Assembly (NCBI GenBank): GCA_013115135.1
Contig: JABANP010000040.1
Coordinates: 62,001-126,000, forward strand
Direction: 5' to 3'
DNA: 64,000 nt
Origin: Perkinsus olseni
Taxonomy: Eukaryota; Perkinsozoa; Perkinsida; Perkinsidae
In this document: in pieces, positions 46,681 to 58,711 of the stretch
Numbering within the stretch: position 1 is the stretch's first letter
How the letters are laid out: each line of letters starts with the position of its first letter
Notes under the pieces: model-generated
What the model was told of the DNA's origin: nothing
The model's database searches: none
The model's input: the letters and a program-made list of their open reading frames with translations, nothing else
Program-made: the position numbers and the translations under genes

Positions 46681-48275
46681 TCCGGTAAGGCCAGTCAGAT
46701 GGCCAATGGCAGCGGAATCCGCTGGGATGAAGGAGATCTCACGATCTCAGTCGTCCAACGAGAAGCAATTCGACGACTACTCGATACACGATTCGCCCTG
46801 CAACGGCGCGGACGGTCATTCTCGAACCAGGACAGAAGCGTTCGTCGTAAGTAGGTTCAATAGTAACATGCTGAGTGCTTCTAATTTCAATACCGGCGAT
46901 ACTGCGCAGGCGATTCGTTACTTCCCGAGCCACAGCCTCAACCAAGAATCCTATAATCTTCTGTGATACCAGGCGCGGCAGTAGCCAGCCCGTCGTCTTC
47001 CCCTGAGAGCGCTCCACCTTGGAGATGTTCAGGATCTGCAGGGGACAATGACTGTGAATGGAGGCGAGAGAACAGAGGACTTCGGGTCTGGCTCAACCGT
47101 CGTCTTGTTAATGGACTTCGTAGGTGGTGATGAATTGATAAGAAATGGTAGAGACACTGAATGTATCCATAACATGATGGAATGACGAGTAACATCTTCG
47201 ACAAAATATGACTTGACGATAGGGTCCTTCGCCGAAAGGATCTGACATCCCTGATACCTCTCCTATCGTTACCAGTTTCGAGACAGCACGATAGACATGC
47301 GAATGGTCATCAGCTCCATCATCGTGATGAGTGTCAATATAGTACTCTAAAAGGTAGGTAATGGCTACTATGAGGCGAAGACGTGGGGTTGCGGTGGTGC
47401 TCGGCTGCATTCCACGTCTAGGGCCTGATGACGACGGGTGTACCGCCTACCGAGGGAGATGGCGACGTTATTATGCGTAGTTATTGATGTGCTACCTCGG
47501 TTAGGAGGCGGATAGTGAGGACTACGGAAGTGGTGGTCTCGTGAAGAATTGATTCGTCAACTGCCAGAGCGATCAGCTTGCATCTGGACAAGATGTTGTC
47601 GACCGTACACACACAAGAGGCAGATTCCCATCTGTGGGGTTGCTCACAGTATCTTAGGTTGATCCAGGCTCTCGATTAGAGGCTCGATCGGTAGGGACAG
47701 AACTGATGCGATGAAAGGGGAGGACGGTGAGACACTGCAAGGTCTCGGAGTATCTTCGATCGGCCTGACAAATCCGAAGCTCCTATCCATCCGTCACTAT
47801 GGTTATACCAATAGAATGTTATATACAGAATCAGACGGAAGCTAAGTTTGCATAATAATAAAAGAAATACGACAGAATCATGTAGAAAATATGATCAACC
47901 AAGTCTTTGTAACAAAGAAGGTGAAGAGACCAGCAGCTTCCCTTTATGCAGTCGTAGCAGCAGTGACCACCCGAGCGAGAGCGACGTGCGGCAGCGTACG
48001 ATGATCTCAGGTAGCACTGGGCATCTTAGTGTTTGGATGATCTCCGAGATCGAGCCTTGATAAGGGAGGATGTCGGGCCGTTGTTGACTCAAGAAGTTCT
48101 CTGAGAGGTGTACGTAAGCGTGAACGCCGCTGACTCAGATTGGTGCGTTCACCTCATCAGGACGACTCGGCAATCATGATCTTCCGAACCGTGCGGCCTT
48201 GGTGTTCCAGCCGGATGGTCCTCAGCTGTTCGGCTGGGGCGTCCCATCTGATACGAGGGCATCCATAGCGCTTCT
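46681..48275. other. Unresolved region
   Basis: Contains exon-like minus-strand frames near 46740-47410 that may belong to the ORF at 46159-46680. Nothing is supported at 47420-48275. Confidence 0.35.
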
Positions 48276-48556
48276 CTACTGTCTCACCTTCTCCAGGTCG
48301 AGCAGGCTCTCAGTGAGCTTCTGTAAGAGAGAGGCCTCCAACTGTCGTACCGTACTCGTCTCCATTTCTTCAAACATTGCTACGATACAGCCTGGGCGAA
48401 CGAGCCGCTCCACCTCCGCCTGAAGCCAGGCAGCACGCCAGCCGCCATTGTCAACTGCCTACCATTAAACTGTGTTTCTCTTCAGGACTGCTTTTAAGGA
48501 TAGCGTTTACCAGCAGTTCCCGGGGAGCAAGAGGTGCTGCCTCATCAGTATCAGCT
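48276..48556 (-). CDS. MLLE (PABC)-like domain, C-terminal exons
   Basis: Minus strand: exon 48556-48463, a 43-nt intron (48462-48420), exon 48419-48276. The joined sequence reads 'ILKSSPEEKHSLM' then 'AEVERLVRPGCIVAMFEEME' then 'LEASLLQKLTESLLDLEK'. The PABC/MLLE pattern of poly(A)-binding proteins is P-x-x-x-K-x-x-L-x-E-x-L at its start, a KITGMLLEMD-like helix, then LE....L..KV.EA; this sequence follows that spacing with 'IVAMFEEME' in place of the MLLE helix. MLLE domains bind PAM2 peptides in translation and decay factors. No RRMs or HECT domain were found upstream, so the parent protein is unknown. The similarity is by eye. Confidence 0.45.
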
Positions 48557-49802
48557 CTGAAAGACCTCGGTCATTGGCGAATTTACTGCCGCTCAGCGAT
48601 TACTCAGGGCTGCCGTGTAGAATCGCTGCTAATCCCTTCATAATGGGGAAGCTCATCCTAGTGACTTCGGGTTTAGCCTGGGATGCACCCTCTACCCACC
48701 GTCGAGAATGTCGCTTACATAAGGTTTTGGAGGTGCGTGTAATGATGGTGTATCGTTGATGTGTCCGGGCGTGATGAATGAAGCAAGCATATCAGTGTTA
48801 CAGCGGCAGGATGATGAGGGAACACGGAAGCGAGACTTCGAACTCGGTAGGTCTGCTAGTCGAGATTTCATCATTCTCATCCGCTCAGTACAAGACCCCT
48901 ATGGCTCATCCACTGGTGGCCTAGTGCCTGTGTGTGTCAGTTGAAAGTCCAGCGCTGTCGTCGGCTTAGACTTGATGCCGATGTGCTAGCACCTTACCCA
49001 TAAGCGCTGTATCGAGTTACTCAGTTAGCCTGAATGCTGCTGCCACAACGGGCGGAAGGAAGAGACCAGACCATCGCATGGTCCTTCATTCAGTTAGCCC
49101 GGGAGCATGATACTCGCAGGTAGACTGTATCGGGCGAGAATTCGCGGGGAGACTCGCTTCATTCGAGAATTCGCTTTTCATATCTATTCCTCAATTTTTC
49201 ACTTCATTTCTGTCTGTGTTCTTTGACTAAGACAAGCACACCATTCCCACCCAGTTTGTGACGGCACTCAACCACCCGTTTATCAGAAATGCTTTTCGTA
49301 TTCTTATCATCACGATAGACATTCTGCTGAGGCGGCAGCGGCAGCAGCACCACGGATAAGCAATGATAAAACAGAGGTAGATTATACAGATTCAAGGAGA
49401 ATAAGCAAGCACACTTGATCAACCATCTACAGTCAACATGAAGCTCTCGATAGTAAGAAGCACCAACACTGCTCCCCACTATAGAGCCCGTTGGCGGCGC
49501 GCGAGTTTGGTAAGCATAGTTAACATAGAAGAGACACTCGGATCGTCGGCGACGGGGGCAAGAGACTGATTCGGTAGTAAAATGTGTATAGTATAAACGG
49601 ACAAGTCAATTACACCTGCCTATCGGCATGACTGAGTAAGGGCTCGGTCGCAGAATCAGTCTTCTCATTAACCCTGTGGGGACGAGCGCTGTTGGATATT
49701 GATGACAGCACAGAGTTGGCGGCAGAGCCATTCATGACGAAAGGCTTTCGCTCTAGAGGAGTACCAGCGGACATCGACATCGACATGGGAGCACGAGTTG
49801 GA
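48557..49802. other. Unresolved; possible exons on both strands
   Basis: A plus-strand frame at 48774-48944 and minus-strand frames at 48692-48880 compete. On the minus strand, 49819-49610 encodes 'TPLERKPFVMNGSAANSV' and ends 'EPLLSHADRQV'; it may be an alternative C-terminus of the SLC35F6-like transporter. Confidence 0.35.
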
Positions 49803-51236
49803 TTAACCTGAAGAATCACGACGATAAGAACGATAGACTTTTTTGCGGGAGGCAGACGATATCACCTTCTCAGTTCCCGAGAGGCCGAAGGGTAGGCGTA
49901 CGATGTTGTCATAGACAAGTACACCGTAAACCAGTAGGACGAATCCCGCTAGCTGGATGAGGGAATACGGCGTTAATGGCTCACCAAACGCGTGGTCCTC
50001 GCTCATATAGTACCTGTGATGACGAGACAAGATGAGAAGATGTTCACTAAGTACACGACAAGGCAACAGCGGAGGCACTTAGCCCCTGCTGGATGATACG
50101 AAACTCAGAATCGATTCTGGAATCGTATTTTTACGCGGGAAAATGCGGTCCCAAGATCGATTCGGTATGGCAGAATTGGCTCAGTAAAGACCCTCATAAT
50201 TTAAGGTGAAGTACTGTAAAGAGACATTGCCAACAAGTCCTGCCCCAGCACTATGAAAGATGCTTCCCCCGATTTTACTCGATACCAAACTTCCACCGAA
50301 TCTACCCTGTTATTACATGATAATAGAACAGACCCAAATAAGGATAGTCCTAGTAGAGTCTAGCATGGTTGTATGGATAGCAGAGGCAGAGTTAGTAACG
50401 TTAACAGCACAGATGTTGTAGGCGAAAGTGTTGAGAGCGTAACCGAGGACACCACCGAGAACCATACTAGAATGGCCCATCATAGCAAAGGCGTCCACAG
50501 CGTTCTCGAAAACGCCACCGACGTCCGTGCCTGGCACATGCTGCATGACTGGTAGAACGACACAGGCCATAACAAGAAGGCCCCAGATGCCTCAATACCC
50601 ACTAGAGCCAGTGGTGGTACTGCGCCGCCCTTCAGAAGGAACTCCTCTACGACGTACTGGGAGGCACACACGACTTGACCACCGATGATGAAGCAAATAC
50701 CAGTGATAACCTCGCCAACAGAGAAAGCTTACGGCTTGGGAGCCCCTCGAGAAAATCGAGGAAGAGCCGACCAAAGTGAGGGCGATGACACAAATCAGTA
50801 CACCAGCCCAGTGGTTCCTGTACATTTTGCGCTTCAGGAAAATGACAGACAGTGCCGCTGAGAAGACAATTATGCTTCCCTTAAGCATTTGGAAGACCGA
50901 GACTGGGGTGTAGACCAGTCCGATGGCTTGGAACGAGGTCCCAACTAAGTCAAAACAGGCTGGGAAGAATATGGCCAGCCAGGTCTTCCGTGTCGGGTAT
51001 GAGTATGGTTTGCCTGATAACCGTGCTGCTAAAGCAAGGATGTAAAAAACAACAAGTGCCAAGAACATGCCAGAGAACATCATAAGCGACATAAACCAGG
51101 GCTTATTGAACAGATGGACGCCGTACTGAGGCAGGCCGACCGCGAAACTCTGGAAGGCCAACTTCTCCGATATAGACTGGCCAGACCCAACAATAAGGCC
51201 AAGCCCGAACGCTAAACCGAGGGTCGATACGGCCAT
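49803..51236 (-). CDS. SLC35F6: SLC35F6-like transporter (drug/metabolite transporter superfamily)
   Basis: Minus strand, start ATG 51236-51234. Exon 1 is 51236-50733. A candidate 22-nt intron (50732-50711, GTAAGC...GCGAG) restores 'VITGICFIIGGQVVCASQYV'. Exon 2 runs to 50317, and a 303-nt intron (50316-50014) joins 'LIWVCSIIM' to 'YYMSEDHAFG'. About nine or ten hydrophobic helices are encoded. Family-matching segments include 'PACFDLVGTSFQAIGL', 'SVFQMLKGSIIVFSAALSV', 'QYVVEEFLLKG' and 'TMLDSTRTILIW'. Relatives are lysosomal/mitochondrial or Golgi-type carriers of unknown substrate. One base is missing at about 50590-50591 (expected 'GIEGIWGLL'), another homopolymer-type break. The C-terminus is either 'RRDSSG' (49803) or, with a shift, extends to 49610. 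The large intron carries palindromic element B. Confidence 0.85.
50100..50175. repeat. Palindromic element B in SLC35F6-like intron
   Basis: ACTCAGAATCGATTCTGGAA followed by TCGTATTTTTACGC matches element A in the RecQ intron at most positions, and a second arm CCAAGATCGATTCGG follows. CAGAATCGATTCTG is a perfect 14-bp palindrome. Confidence 0.65.
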
Positions 51237-51341
51237 TAGTTCACACTAGGGGAGGAGGGGCTGCCAAAACTAAAGAGGAGGATAGAGAATTGGACGAGTG
51301 GATGATGATGACCGACTCAGATCTAGCTTCGTAAGCGTCGC

Positions 51342-51353
51342 GCGCCACGAAAT
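51342..51353 (-). repeat. ATTTCGTGGCGC motif, copy 7 (minus strand)
   Basis: Followed on the minus strand by GCGACGCTTACG. It lies about 105 nt upstream of the SLC35F6-like start and in that gene's sense direction, so it may be in its 5' UTR or a 5' UTR intron. Confidence 0.7.
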
Positions 51354-51787
51354 TCTTATTCTAGCCGTAGTCCGCTAGCACACTTTAGTTGACTAAAACT
51401 AGGAGTCTTAGAGCATGCATCATTCATGGGAGTCCAGCATGAACCTTGGATACCATACTGACCGTTCTTCGCCTTCGCCGAGGAGGCCACTCAGGAGTCG
51501 GAATGGCATCTGTCTGTCAACCTTCGGGTCCTGGACAGTATTGTTGTTGTCGATGTTCTCATGCTATCGGATACGACCCAGGCATAGCAGGCTCCTGGGG
51601 AAGTTCTTCCCGGCAGTTCGAACTCTCTTCAGCGAAGTTACTTTCGACCGGTCCTCGAGGCCCTTCGCCCCTGAGATCCTGGCTGGATTGAGGTACTATA
51701 AAACCGTATTAGATATCCACGCAAATTCCTCTTCCAAGTGAAACCAGTGCTGGGCCGCGTGGGGAGCGAATTTCCAGTCAATCACTC

Positions 51788-53964
51788 ATGACGGAGTGCC
51801 AAAGGGAAGCTGCTGAGGTCCTTTTAGCACCCGAGGTTGACACTGGTAATAAAGAAGCATTTGGATACTATGACGGAATGGATGAGCATAGATAAACCCC
51901 TAGTGCCCCCCACGGACTTGATACTGGCAGCTGAGACCGGATCCGGGAAGACATTAGCGTGAGTGCTTTTCATTTCTGCCTCTGGGATACTATTTACTAG
52001 GTATCTGACACCTCTAGCTTCGAGGCTGGCTCGGTATATAACAAAAGATTCCCCAGAGGGAGTGTACCTGATGGTATTGGTACCCACACGAGAACTCGTT
52101 CAGCAGATATCCAGAGTAATGAAGAGGGTGATGTCCCTCCTCCTTCGACTGGAGGCGTTCACCAGTCGCTTGTCTGCAAGGTCACAACATCCCTGTTATC
52201 CCACCACCCCGGTCCTGCGCAGTAGCTTCCTGTGTGGAGGCTACAGTATAGAAGATGACGTCGAGAGGATTGCTCTGGAGGATCGACCACATGTAGTACT
52301 GGCATGAGTTCGGCGGGCTCATTTTAAAGGGCTCTCGATCTGTAGGATGGGCTCAGTCTTGATCGGTGTATTCTCTCATTCGTATGGTGGTCACCGATGG
52401 GAGGAATGAATCGATAATGGCTGTAGGTGCTAGTGTGCACGCCTGGTCGGCTCATCTCCCATCTCTCGACCACCAGCGGCCTCTACGGCCTCCTCAAGCG
52501 CTCCCTGGACCTCCTGGTCATCGATGAGTTCGACAGGATGGCTGACATGGGCTTCCTCCCACAGCTCGAGTCAGTACCATCATCACAGACCGAGCATACC
52601 CCTCCTCACTGGTCAGGCATATTTATTCGACCCTCCTAGGCAGTCGGTCAGATGTCGGCATAGTGCTGTGCTCGGCCACGATCAGCCCAGTACTGGATGG
52701 CGTCGCGAAGAGGATACTTCGCCATGGCTTCCGCCGGACTGGGGTCTGGCAGGCCGGTTCGTCCCTTCGCGCGAGGGGTCACTTTTCAGACACCATCTGC
52801 TTTGTCGGCCACCCCAGACAAGCTACGACAGGAGGTTCTGTTTTTTAACGCTGATAAATTCCAAGTAGGGTCCTGGCTGGAGGGCCGCTTGTGCATCCTA
52901 GTGCCTCAGGAAACGCTGGAGGCTGTCATCTATCGGGCAACGGTGGGCTGCGATACTGCAACGGAATGGACAGGGCGTAGAGTGCTAGTACTCTTCCCGA
53001 CTGTCCGGATACTTCAACTCTTTTACGTGATGACCAAAGCACGACGACGACAGAAAGGCACTAAAGCGGCCTTGCATGTAGTGTTGGTAGAAGTGTGAGG
53101 ACAAGCCGCGTTACACCTCCATGCAGGCTACTCGCATCGCAGCGCTGCACGCTCAGCTGTCGAACGAAAAACGGCGGAGCATCGCTGATGAATTCCTCTG
53201 TCCCGATAAGTGCGGCTATCGTTAGCGACCGGCTGGTTTCTTACTTCTTGTTGTTTCTTATCAGTACGTGCCTGCACCACAAAGTCCTCTTCGCTACGGA
53301 TGTCGCCGCCAGAGGGTTGGACTGGAGTCGGATCAGCCATGTGATCCAGGTCGTCCAGGTCGACACATCTTCAATCTTGACATGAGCCTCTACTCAGGTT
53401 GATGTTCCGCACGCCCAGACAGAAGGTGAAGTAGTCGACCAGTATGTCCACAGGATCGGTCGAACCGCTCGAGGAGGGTCGGAGGGAGCAAGCACGCTCC
53501 TGATCCCAAGGCAACTCCATCTCAATGGTCTCCCTCGTATCCTGGCAGACCATAGTCTGGAGGTCCTTGATGACGCGGAGGTGCTTGGGACTTACTTGTC
53601 GAAACTCCCGGTTGAAGAAATGGAGCCTGCCTGGATCGAACCTGGGTCCTGCCAGCTCGGCTACCGAAGTTTGATGGCATTTTATCATAGACAGTTGCAG
53701 TTGTCGTGTACCCATGATTTCGATGTTCGTAAGGGGGACATCGTCAAATGCGTGAATCAGATGGTATTCAGCACGGGGCTACTGAAGCGGCAACCAATGT
53801 TGAACAGGAAGTTCGTAGACCAGCTTGGGTTCACTGGTTTGCCGGGCATACGTATTGGCAGCTACTACGAGAAGGCCAGAGAGGCTGAGGCTCTGCAGAA
53901 CGATGGGCACGTGGAACCTCACAGGCACGAAGACGTGAACGCCACCGCCTCCAGCCAGAATTGA
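51788..53964 (+). CDS. DEAD-box-family RNA helicase with DEFD motif II
   Basis: Multi-exon; the start at 51788 is provisional. Motifs in order: I 'ILAAETGSGKT' (donor follows in the next codons, intron about 51959-52001), Ia 'LVPTRELVQQI', 'GGYS', Ib 'VLVCTPGRLISHL', II 'VIDEFDRMADMGF' (52523-52534 encode DEFD rather than DEAD), III 'CSATIS', IV-like 'RRVLVLFPTVRIL', V 'VLFATDVAARGLDW' and VI 'YVHRIGRTARGG'. The C-terminal extension, about 140 residues ('SYYEKAREAEALQNDGH'), ends at 53964. Superfamily 2 RNA helicase; the RNA target is unknown. Several introns (52310-52430, 52600-52650, 53090-53110, 53190-53270) are only approximately placed. The frame also reads through a tRNA-like segment at 53629-53660. 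Confidence 0.8.
53629..53660 (-). repeat. tRNA-like A-box/B-box pair within helicase gene
   Basis: On the minus strand TAGCCGAGCTGG (A-box-like) is followed after 8 nt by AGGTTCGATCC (B-box). The spacing is too short for a tRNA. The helicase frame stays open through it on the plus strand ('MEPAWIEPGSCQLGY'), so it may be coincidental or an exonised insert. Confidence 0.35.
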
Positions 53965-54497
53965 ATGCTACTGCTGTTCGACACAAAAGGAGACAGTCGA
54001 TCCGTGTGTCGTAGCGTGAGCCACGAAGGCTCCATCGACTATTGTGACCACTGCTGTCTACGTATTTCATGATAGTGAGGACACCGCTGATCCCTCCCGA
54101 CGGTGATGACCTGTGTTTCTGGTGGTAATTCGTTTCGAATGCTTGGTATTGTTTTCATAGTGCCTTCAACTGGTGGGTTGTTGGATTGAAGCTACCCAGT
54201 TGCTAGTAGAGTTCATCAGCACGCATGCACACGGTTCAGTGAGAGTCAGGATGGTCCGTAGAAGGCACGACTGATGTTAACTAGTCATACTTAGCTGAGG
54301 ACCGGTCTGGACATCGGCGGGTTGGAGCTGTCGAAGGGATATGCCATCGGGTATCTTAGATTGCCACACGTCGAACACGTTCATTCCTAGCACGCGTGCA
54401 CACGGATCTTTCGCGTGCGTTCACGCCGCTGCTCACCGTGTGGTGTTTTGACAATTTTACACTTACAGTAGACTGTCCCTACCGACCCTGCCCTAAC
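53965..54497. other. Spacer between helicase and cyclophilin
   Basis: No gene seen. Presumably a 3' UTR and the cyclophilin promoter. The words CACGCATGCACACGG (54221) and CACGCGTGCACACGG (54391) are near-repeats about 170 bp apart. Confidence 0.45.
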
Positions 54498-55296
54498 ATG
54501 TCGAACCCTCGTGCTACCTTCAATACTACCGCCGGCAGTTTCACCGTCGAGCTCTACATGGACAAGGTGAGTCGTGCGGCATTCCCTTGCTGCTGATGAT
54601 TCATTCTGTTTATTACTCAGATGCCCATTACTGCCTCCAACTTCATCGACCTGGCTAAGAGTGGCTTCTACAATGGTCTCCACTTCCATCGTGTCATCTC
54701 GGGCTTCATGATTCAGTTCGGCTGCCCCTTCTCTAAGGACCCCAGGAGCGCCAGAGCCGGTAAGCTGGAATAGCAGCATAGGCAGCGACCACTGTCATCA
54801 TCACTCTTCCCTGTAGGCACTGGTGGCCCCAAGGGTAACACTAAGTTCAGCGTCCCCGGCAAGGGAGAGATCACTAGGGACATGGGCGGTAACATCCCTG
54901 ACGAGTTCAGGGAGGCCGGCTGCCCCCACCTCTCCAATGAGGTAGGACACAAGGCGCAGGATAGGCCCTCCAGTGCTATGCCCCTCTTCAGGTCGGAACC
55001 CTCTCTATGGCTAACACTGGCCGTCCCAACAGCGGTGGCAGCCAGTTCTTCATCAATGTCGCACATAACGAGTTCCTCGACTTCTGGAGAAACGATCTGG
55101 CTCCCAGTCAGCATCCCGTTTTCGGCAAGATCGTTGATGGTAAGAAACGGCTCCTTTACCATGTTAAGTTCTGCTTGGTACGGCTTCGTGATCAGGTATG
55201 GACGTCGTGATGAACATCTCGAAGACCCCTACCAACCACAACGACAGCCCCAAGACTCCCATTATGGTTAACTCCATCACCGTCCAGGGTGCCTAA
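54498..55296 (+). CDS. Cyclophilin-type peptidyl-prolyl cis-trans isomerase
   Basis: Five exons: 54498-54566, 54621-54759, 54817-54941, 54992-55139 and 55196-55296, with introns of 50-57 nt and all phases consistent. The catalytic core is intact: '[16 protein letters not shown]' (Arg, Phe, Met of the active site), '[11 protein letters not shown]', '[17 protein letters not shown]' and '[10 protein letters not shown]'. The total of about 193 aa is a little longer than cyclophilin A because of an insert '[20 protein letters not shown]', a divergent-loop feature seen in some eukaryotic cyclophilins, and a short C-terminus '[12 protein letters not shown]'. No signal peptide, so cytosolic or nuclear folding catalysis is expected. 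The Trp that helps bind cyclosporin is replaced in this reading (His in '[10 protein letters not shown]'). Confidence 0.95.
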
Positions 55297-57368
55297 ATGA
55301 TGACTGAAGAGCTACGTAGACGATCATGATGCGTTATCTCTATTAATGCCTTGACTGTTAATCGAGTAGGATGATGAATAACCGAGTTTGTGGTACTCAT
55401 GTTGTGCCGCTGCTCTTGAGGAACTAGACTTTGATAACTCAACCTAGTTTGGTTTCGTTTCTTCCGGGTCTGGAGTTAGTCTGCTGGGAGAGCTAGGCGG
55501 TGACTGTGACACATCAGCGAGTAGCAGCAGTTCAGGAGGCTACTACTGCAAGTTCGTGAGCACCAGAGAGCCTGGAGAGGCCGAGTTTACGAAGGGAGGG
55601 GTTTGGTGGTAACACGATAAGTACCGCAGGGTAGCGGTGTTGCGCTTGAGAATGCGATTGACGGCTGAGCCGCCTCTAGGCGGCGAAACCCAGCGGGGTA
55701 TCTATCTGAGATTCTAAGATGAGAGTACTCAGCTCAGCTGCGCGACTGGGAGCAATGGGGATTTACGGAGAAAATAGCTGCTTTGAGAGTCTCTTGATAA
55801 GGCTCGGTCTCGGAGGACAGTTCTTCCAGTGGTTGGATTGTTCTCGATGTTTGTGCGATAAGGCCTCAACCTCCCGATATTGACGATGTGTTCGCTATCC
55901 GTAGGACCCCATCAATACTTTATATGCACCACCCGTCAACAGCTCAGCTCCAGGGGCATCACATCAGACATGTACGCTATCAAGCCTTGCCGCAAGTTCT
56001 GCCGCCGACTAGTCGAGTGTTGTAGATACCACTATCCTCCTCGATGAGGGCCAGCGAATCACCAAATCCTCACAACGTTAGGAGGTATACTCTGAGCGAT
56101 CCTGAAGTAATTTCGTTCTTCTCTCGGCGGAGAGCACCCGCGTATTCTTCCACAGAGCTCACCGATACCGTCACACGCAACGCCACACGAGTACCTAGTC
56201 GTGAACTTTCGGAATGACCGAAGCCTCATCTGTGATGTGAGTGCCTATCAGCTCTGATTTTACGTGGCCTTGAGGTCCCCTCGTCAGAATTTCGCGCCAA
56301 TCTTCCGCGAGCTCCATCACTACATGCCGCCTGATGTCGGCTACAGGGTCTCTTTCACGACCATGCACTGCTTGGACAAGTGAGTTGATCGGGGGCTGTC
56401 GCTGTCGTAGTGGAATGCTTGTATCCCTCCCAGGCATGGACAACCCGGATCGGACTGGCCGATGTGCTCATCGCATTTTGTAAACCGGTACCCGTCGGTG
56501 AAGATCTTCCATATTGACACGAAGCAGCACCGCACAGATGACTATACTGCGTACGGTGCAGTCCATGGCTCAGTTTCTTTCGCCGTCTGATATTACCGCT
56601 TGACTGTGGTCGCATGAGATGCAGCCCAACTGCCTTTTCTGTTAGGATTCCTGGCGATCTCGAGGCTTCGAATCCCTCGTCAATCGCGAAGTTCATCAGC
56701 TCGTATATTCGATGGCATGACCAACAAGACCACCTCCGAGGTTTTCGACCTCATCTCACGCCCGCCAATTACAAGGAGGCATCCTCGCTGCATCCACTCG
56801 TACCGTCTCGCTCGATTCTGCCGCATGGACGTGCAATGGTGCATGGTTCTGGCTTCCTGTGCATCGCCTTGTATAGTTACTAGTTCGATTGCTCATAGAC
56901 AGTAGACCTAGGTTGATCCTAGTACGTTCTAATCATCAACATGAGTGCCCCGCGTATCTCTATCTCCCACTAGGTAGGATGGGTATGGGAGGATGAGAGC
57001 AAGCGCAACAGTCGCGGGCGAATCTTCGTAACAACGCCAGGCAATGCGCCCTGTCTCGCTGGATGCTCGTGACTTGAACTCAAAGTCTGCCTTCCCCTTC
57101 CTCATGTCGATAACTTCTCTCCCGATATCGCATAAAACTCAGTAACGCGAGTGAGTGTTCCCATACGGACCACGGGTGATCACGTAGAAACCCACATGGA
57201 ACAGCGCATGCAGCAACGGGGCGGAAGAACTCGTGCGGTCAGCGTGGACAGAAAACAACTTATGATACCATCATCTCATAGAAACAGAAAGCGAACAGAT
57301 GCTCATCACCAGCACGCCAGGCTCAATTACGAAATAATGGCCTTCAGTGCGATGTCGCATCACACGGG
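55297..57368. other. No supported gene
   Basis: About 2 kb without a defensible model. Frames of 60-113 codons occur on both strands at 56195-56900 with no domain and no consistent splice chain. Confidence 0.4.
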
Positions 57369-58419
57369 TCAACCCTCATTCGGATACCGTGCAGCACGCT
57401 GACTCAACGATCTGAGGACCTGTAAATGGGAGAACGACTTACCCCAACCAACCGTAGGCGACATGCTCGAAACACTTTTTCCGCATCGATTGTTCCCTCT
57501 CACTTCGTAGGCCTTGGAGACGTCGGCCCTATCGATTTGAACCTCCTGCAAGTGCGATTGCCTTATGGTTGCCACGGCAGTTGCTAGCCAGATTAGACGG
57601 TGCACGTCAATGCAGCTGAGCTCTTCAGCGTGGCTTCGCAGCTGTCCTTCCGCCGCGGGAGGTGAGAACGCTTTCCTTCGACCGCACGCTCCTCCATGTG
57701 CCGTCACATCGACGTAGTTCATCCCCTGGGCAGCCTCCTAGATCTAGTTCGAGGACGAAGTCGAAGTAACTCATAAGGGCCTGTAAGGAGATACGTGGGC
57801 CAGGATAATATCTGCTATTCAGCAGCGGAGCTGGCACCGTTCTTACTTGGGCGTCGGCCGAGCAGCGATCGAGGGTATCCGAAGATATCCAACCCCAGAT
57901 GGTGCAACAACATGGGATGAACGATTTCGAGTAGGGCGATAGGAGCGTTTGTCTGCAAAGGAATCATCCTAGAGAGCAAGACAGTGGGGTACCTCAACAT
58001 GACATCATGCATCAGTGCTGCCAGGGTTCGAGTGATGCTCATGCTGTCGAGATCGAAGAGGACAGGTCGGCCTGGCCTGTCGTGGCAAGCACCGGTCGTG
58101 ATAAGGGTCTCGGCTACGGCGCTAGCTGTCAGGCTTCCACCGAGCTCGCACACGGGCTCGGTGCGACAGGCACTGACAAGATGAAGCCTGTGTCGGATAT
58201 TAGCGGAGCGGAGGTGACTGCCAGGCGAAGGGTCGTCCAACCTGAGTATTCCCCTGAGGTACTCCCTCGGGTGGCAGTGATCGTTCGTCTTGTATACCAC
58301 AACGCAATGCGACGGAGGACGGCGAAGACCTCCGGGACTACGGGGTACCTCAAGAGCAGCGCCCTTCCCGAATGAGGTCGCAGCAGCACCTTTTCTGCAG
58401 ACCTGCCGGGCTGCAGCAA
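57369..58419 (-). CDS. Unrecognised multi-exon protein (minus strand)
   Basis: Exon-like frames: 58300-57815, including 'RPVLFDLDSMSITRTLAALM', 'PLQTNAPIALLEIVHPML' and 'LGLDIFGYPRSLLG'; one starting after acceptor ...CTCCTTACAG (about 57783) with 'ALMSYFDFVLELDLGGC'; and 57722-57369 with 'CIDVHRLIWLATAVATIRQ'. The amino-acid pattern is coding-like but junction phases were not fully resolved. No domain recognised. Confidence 0.35.
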
Positions 58420-58711
58420 CGCTATCGGTCAGTGAATCATCACCTAGAGGAGATCACTCCCTACGCGAAAGGTGACTTTGTATGGATATCACCGGAGCAC
58501 TCTGTCCGGCGATGGTGGTCCATAACGGCTTCTCGGGGGTTGCCAGCCCACTGTGGTGTTGACGTGCTCAAGAGGCTTGATAACAGCGCTATGATGGGCA
58601 GGTCGTTCACACCTTACACGAACTCCTTCTCCCATAGGCCAGTCACGACATAGGGGATGAGCGAGAAATGTGGTACTCAACCCGAGAGGAAGAGGATACG
58701 CGAGTGGGCTG

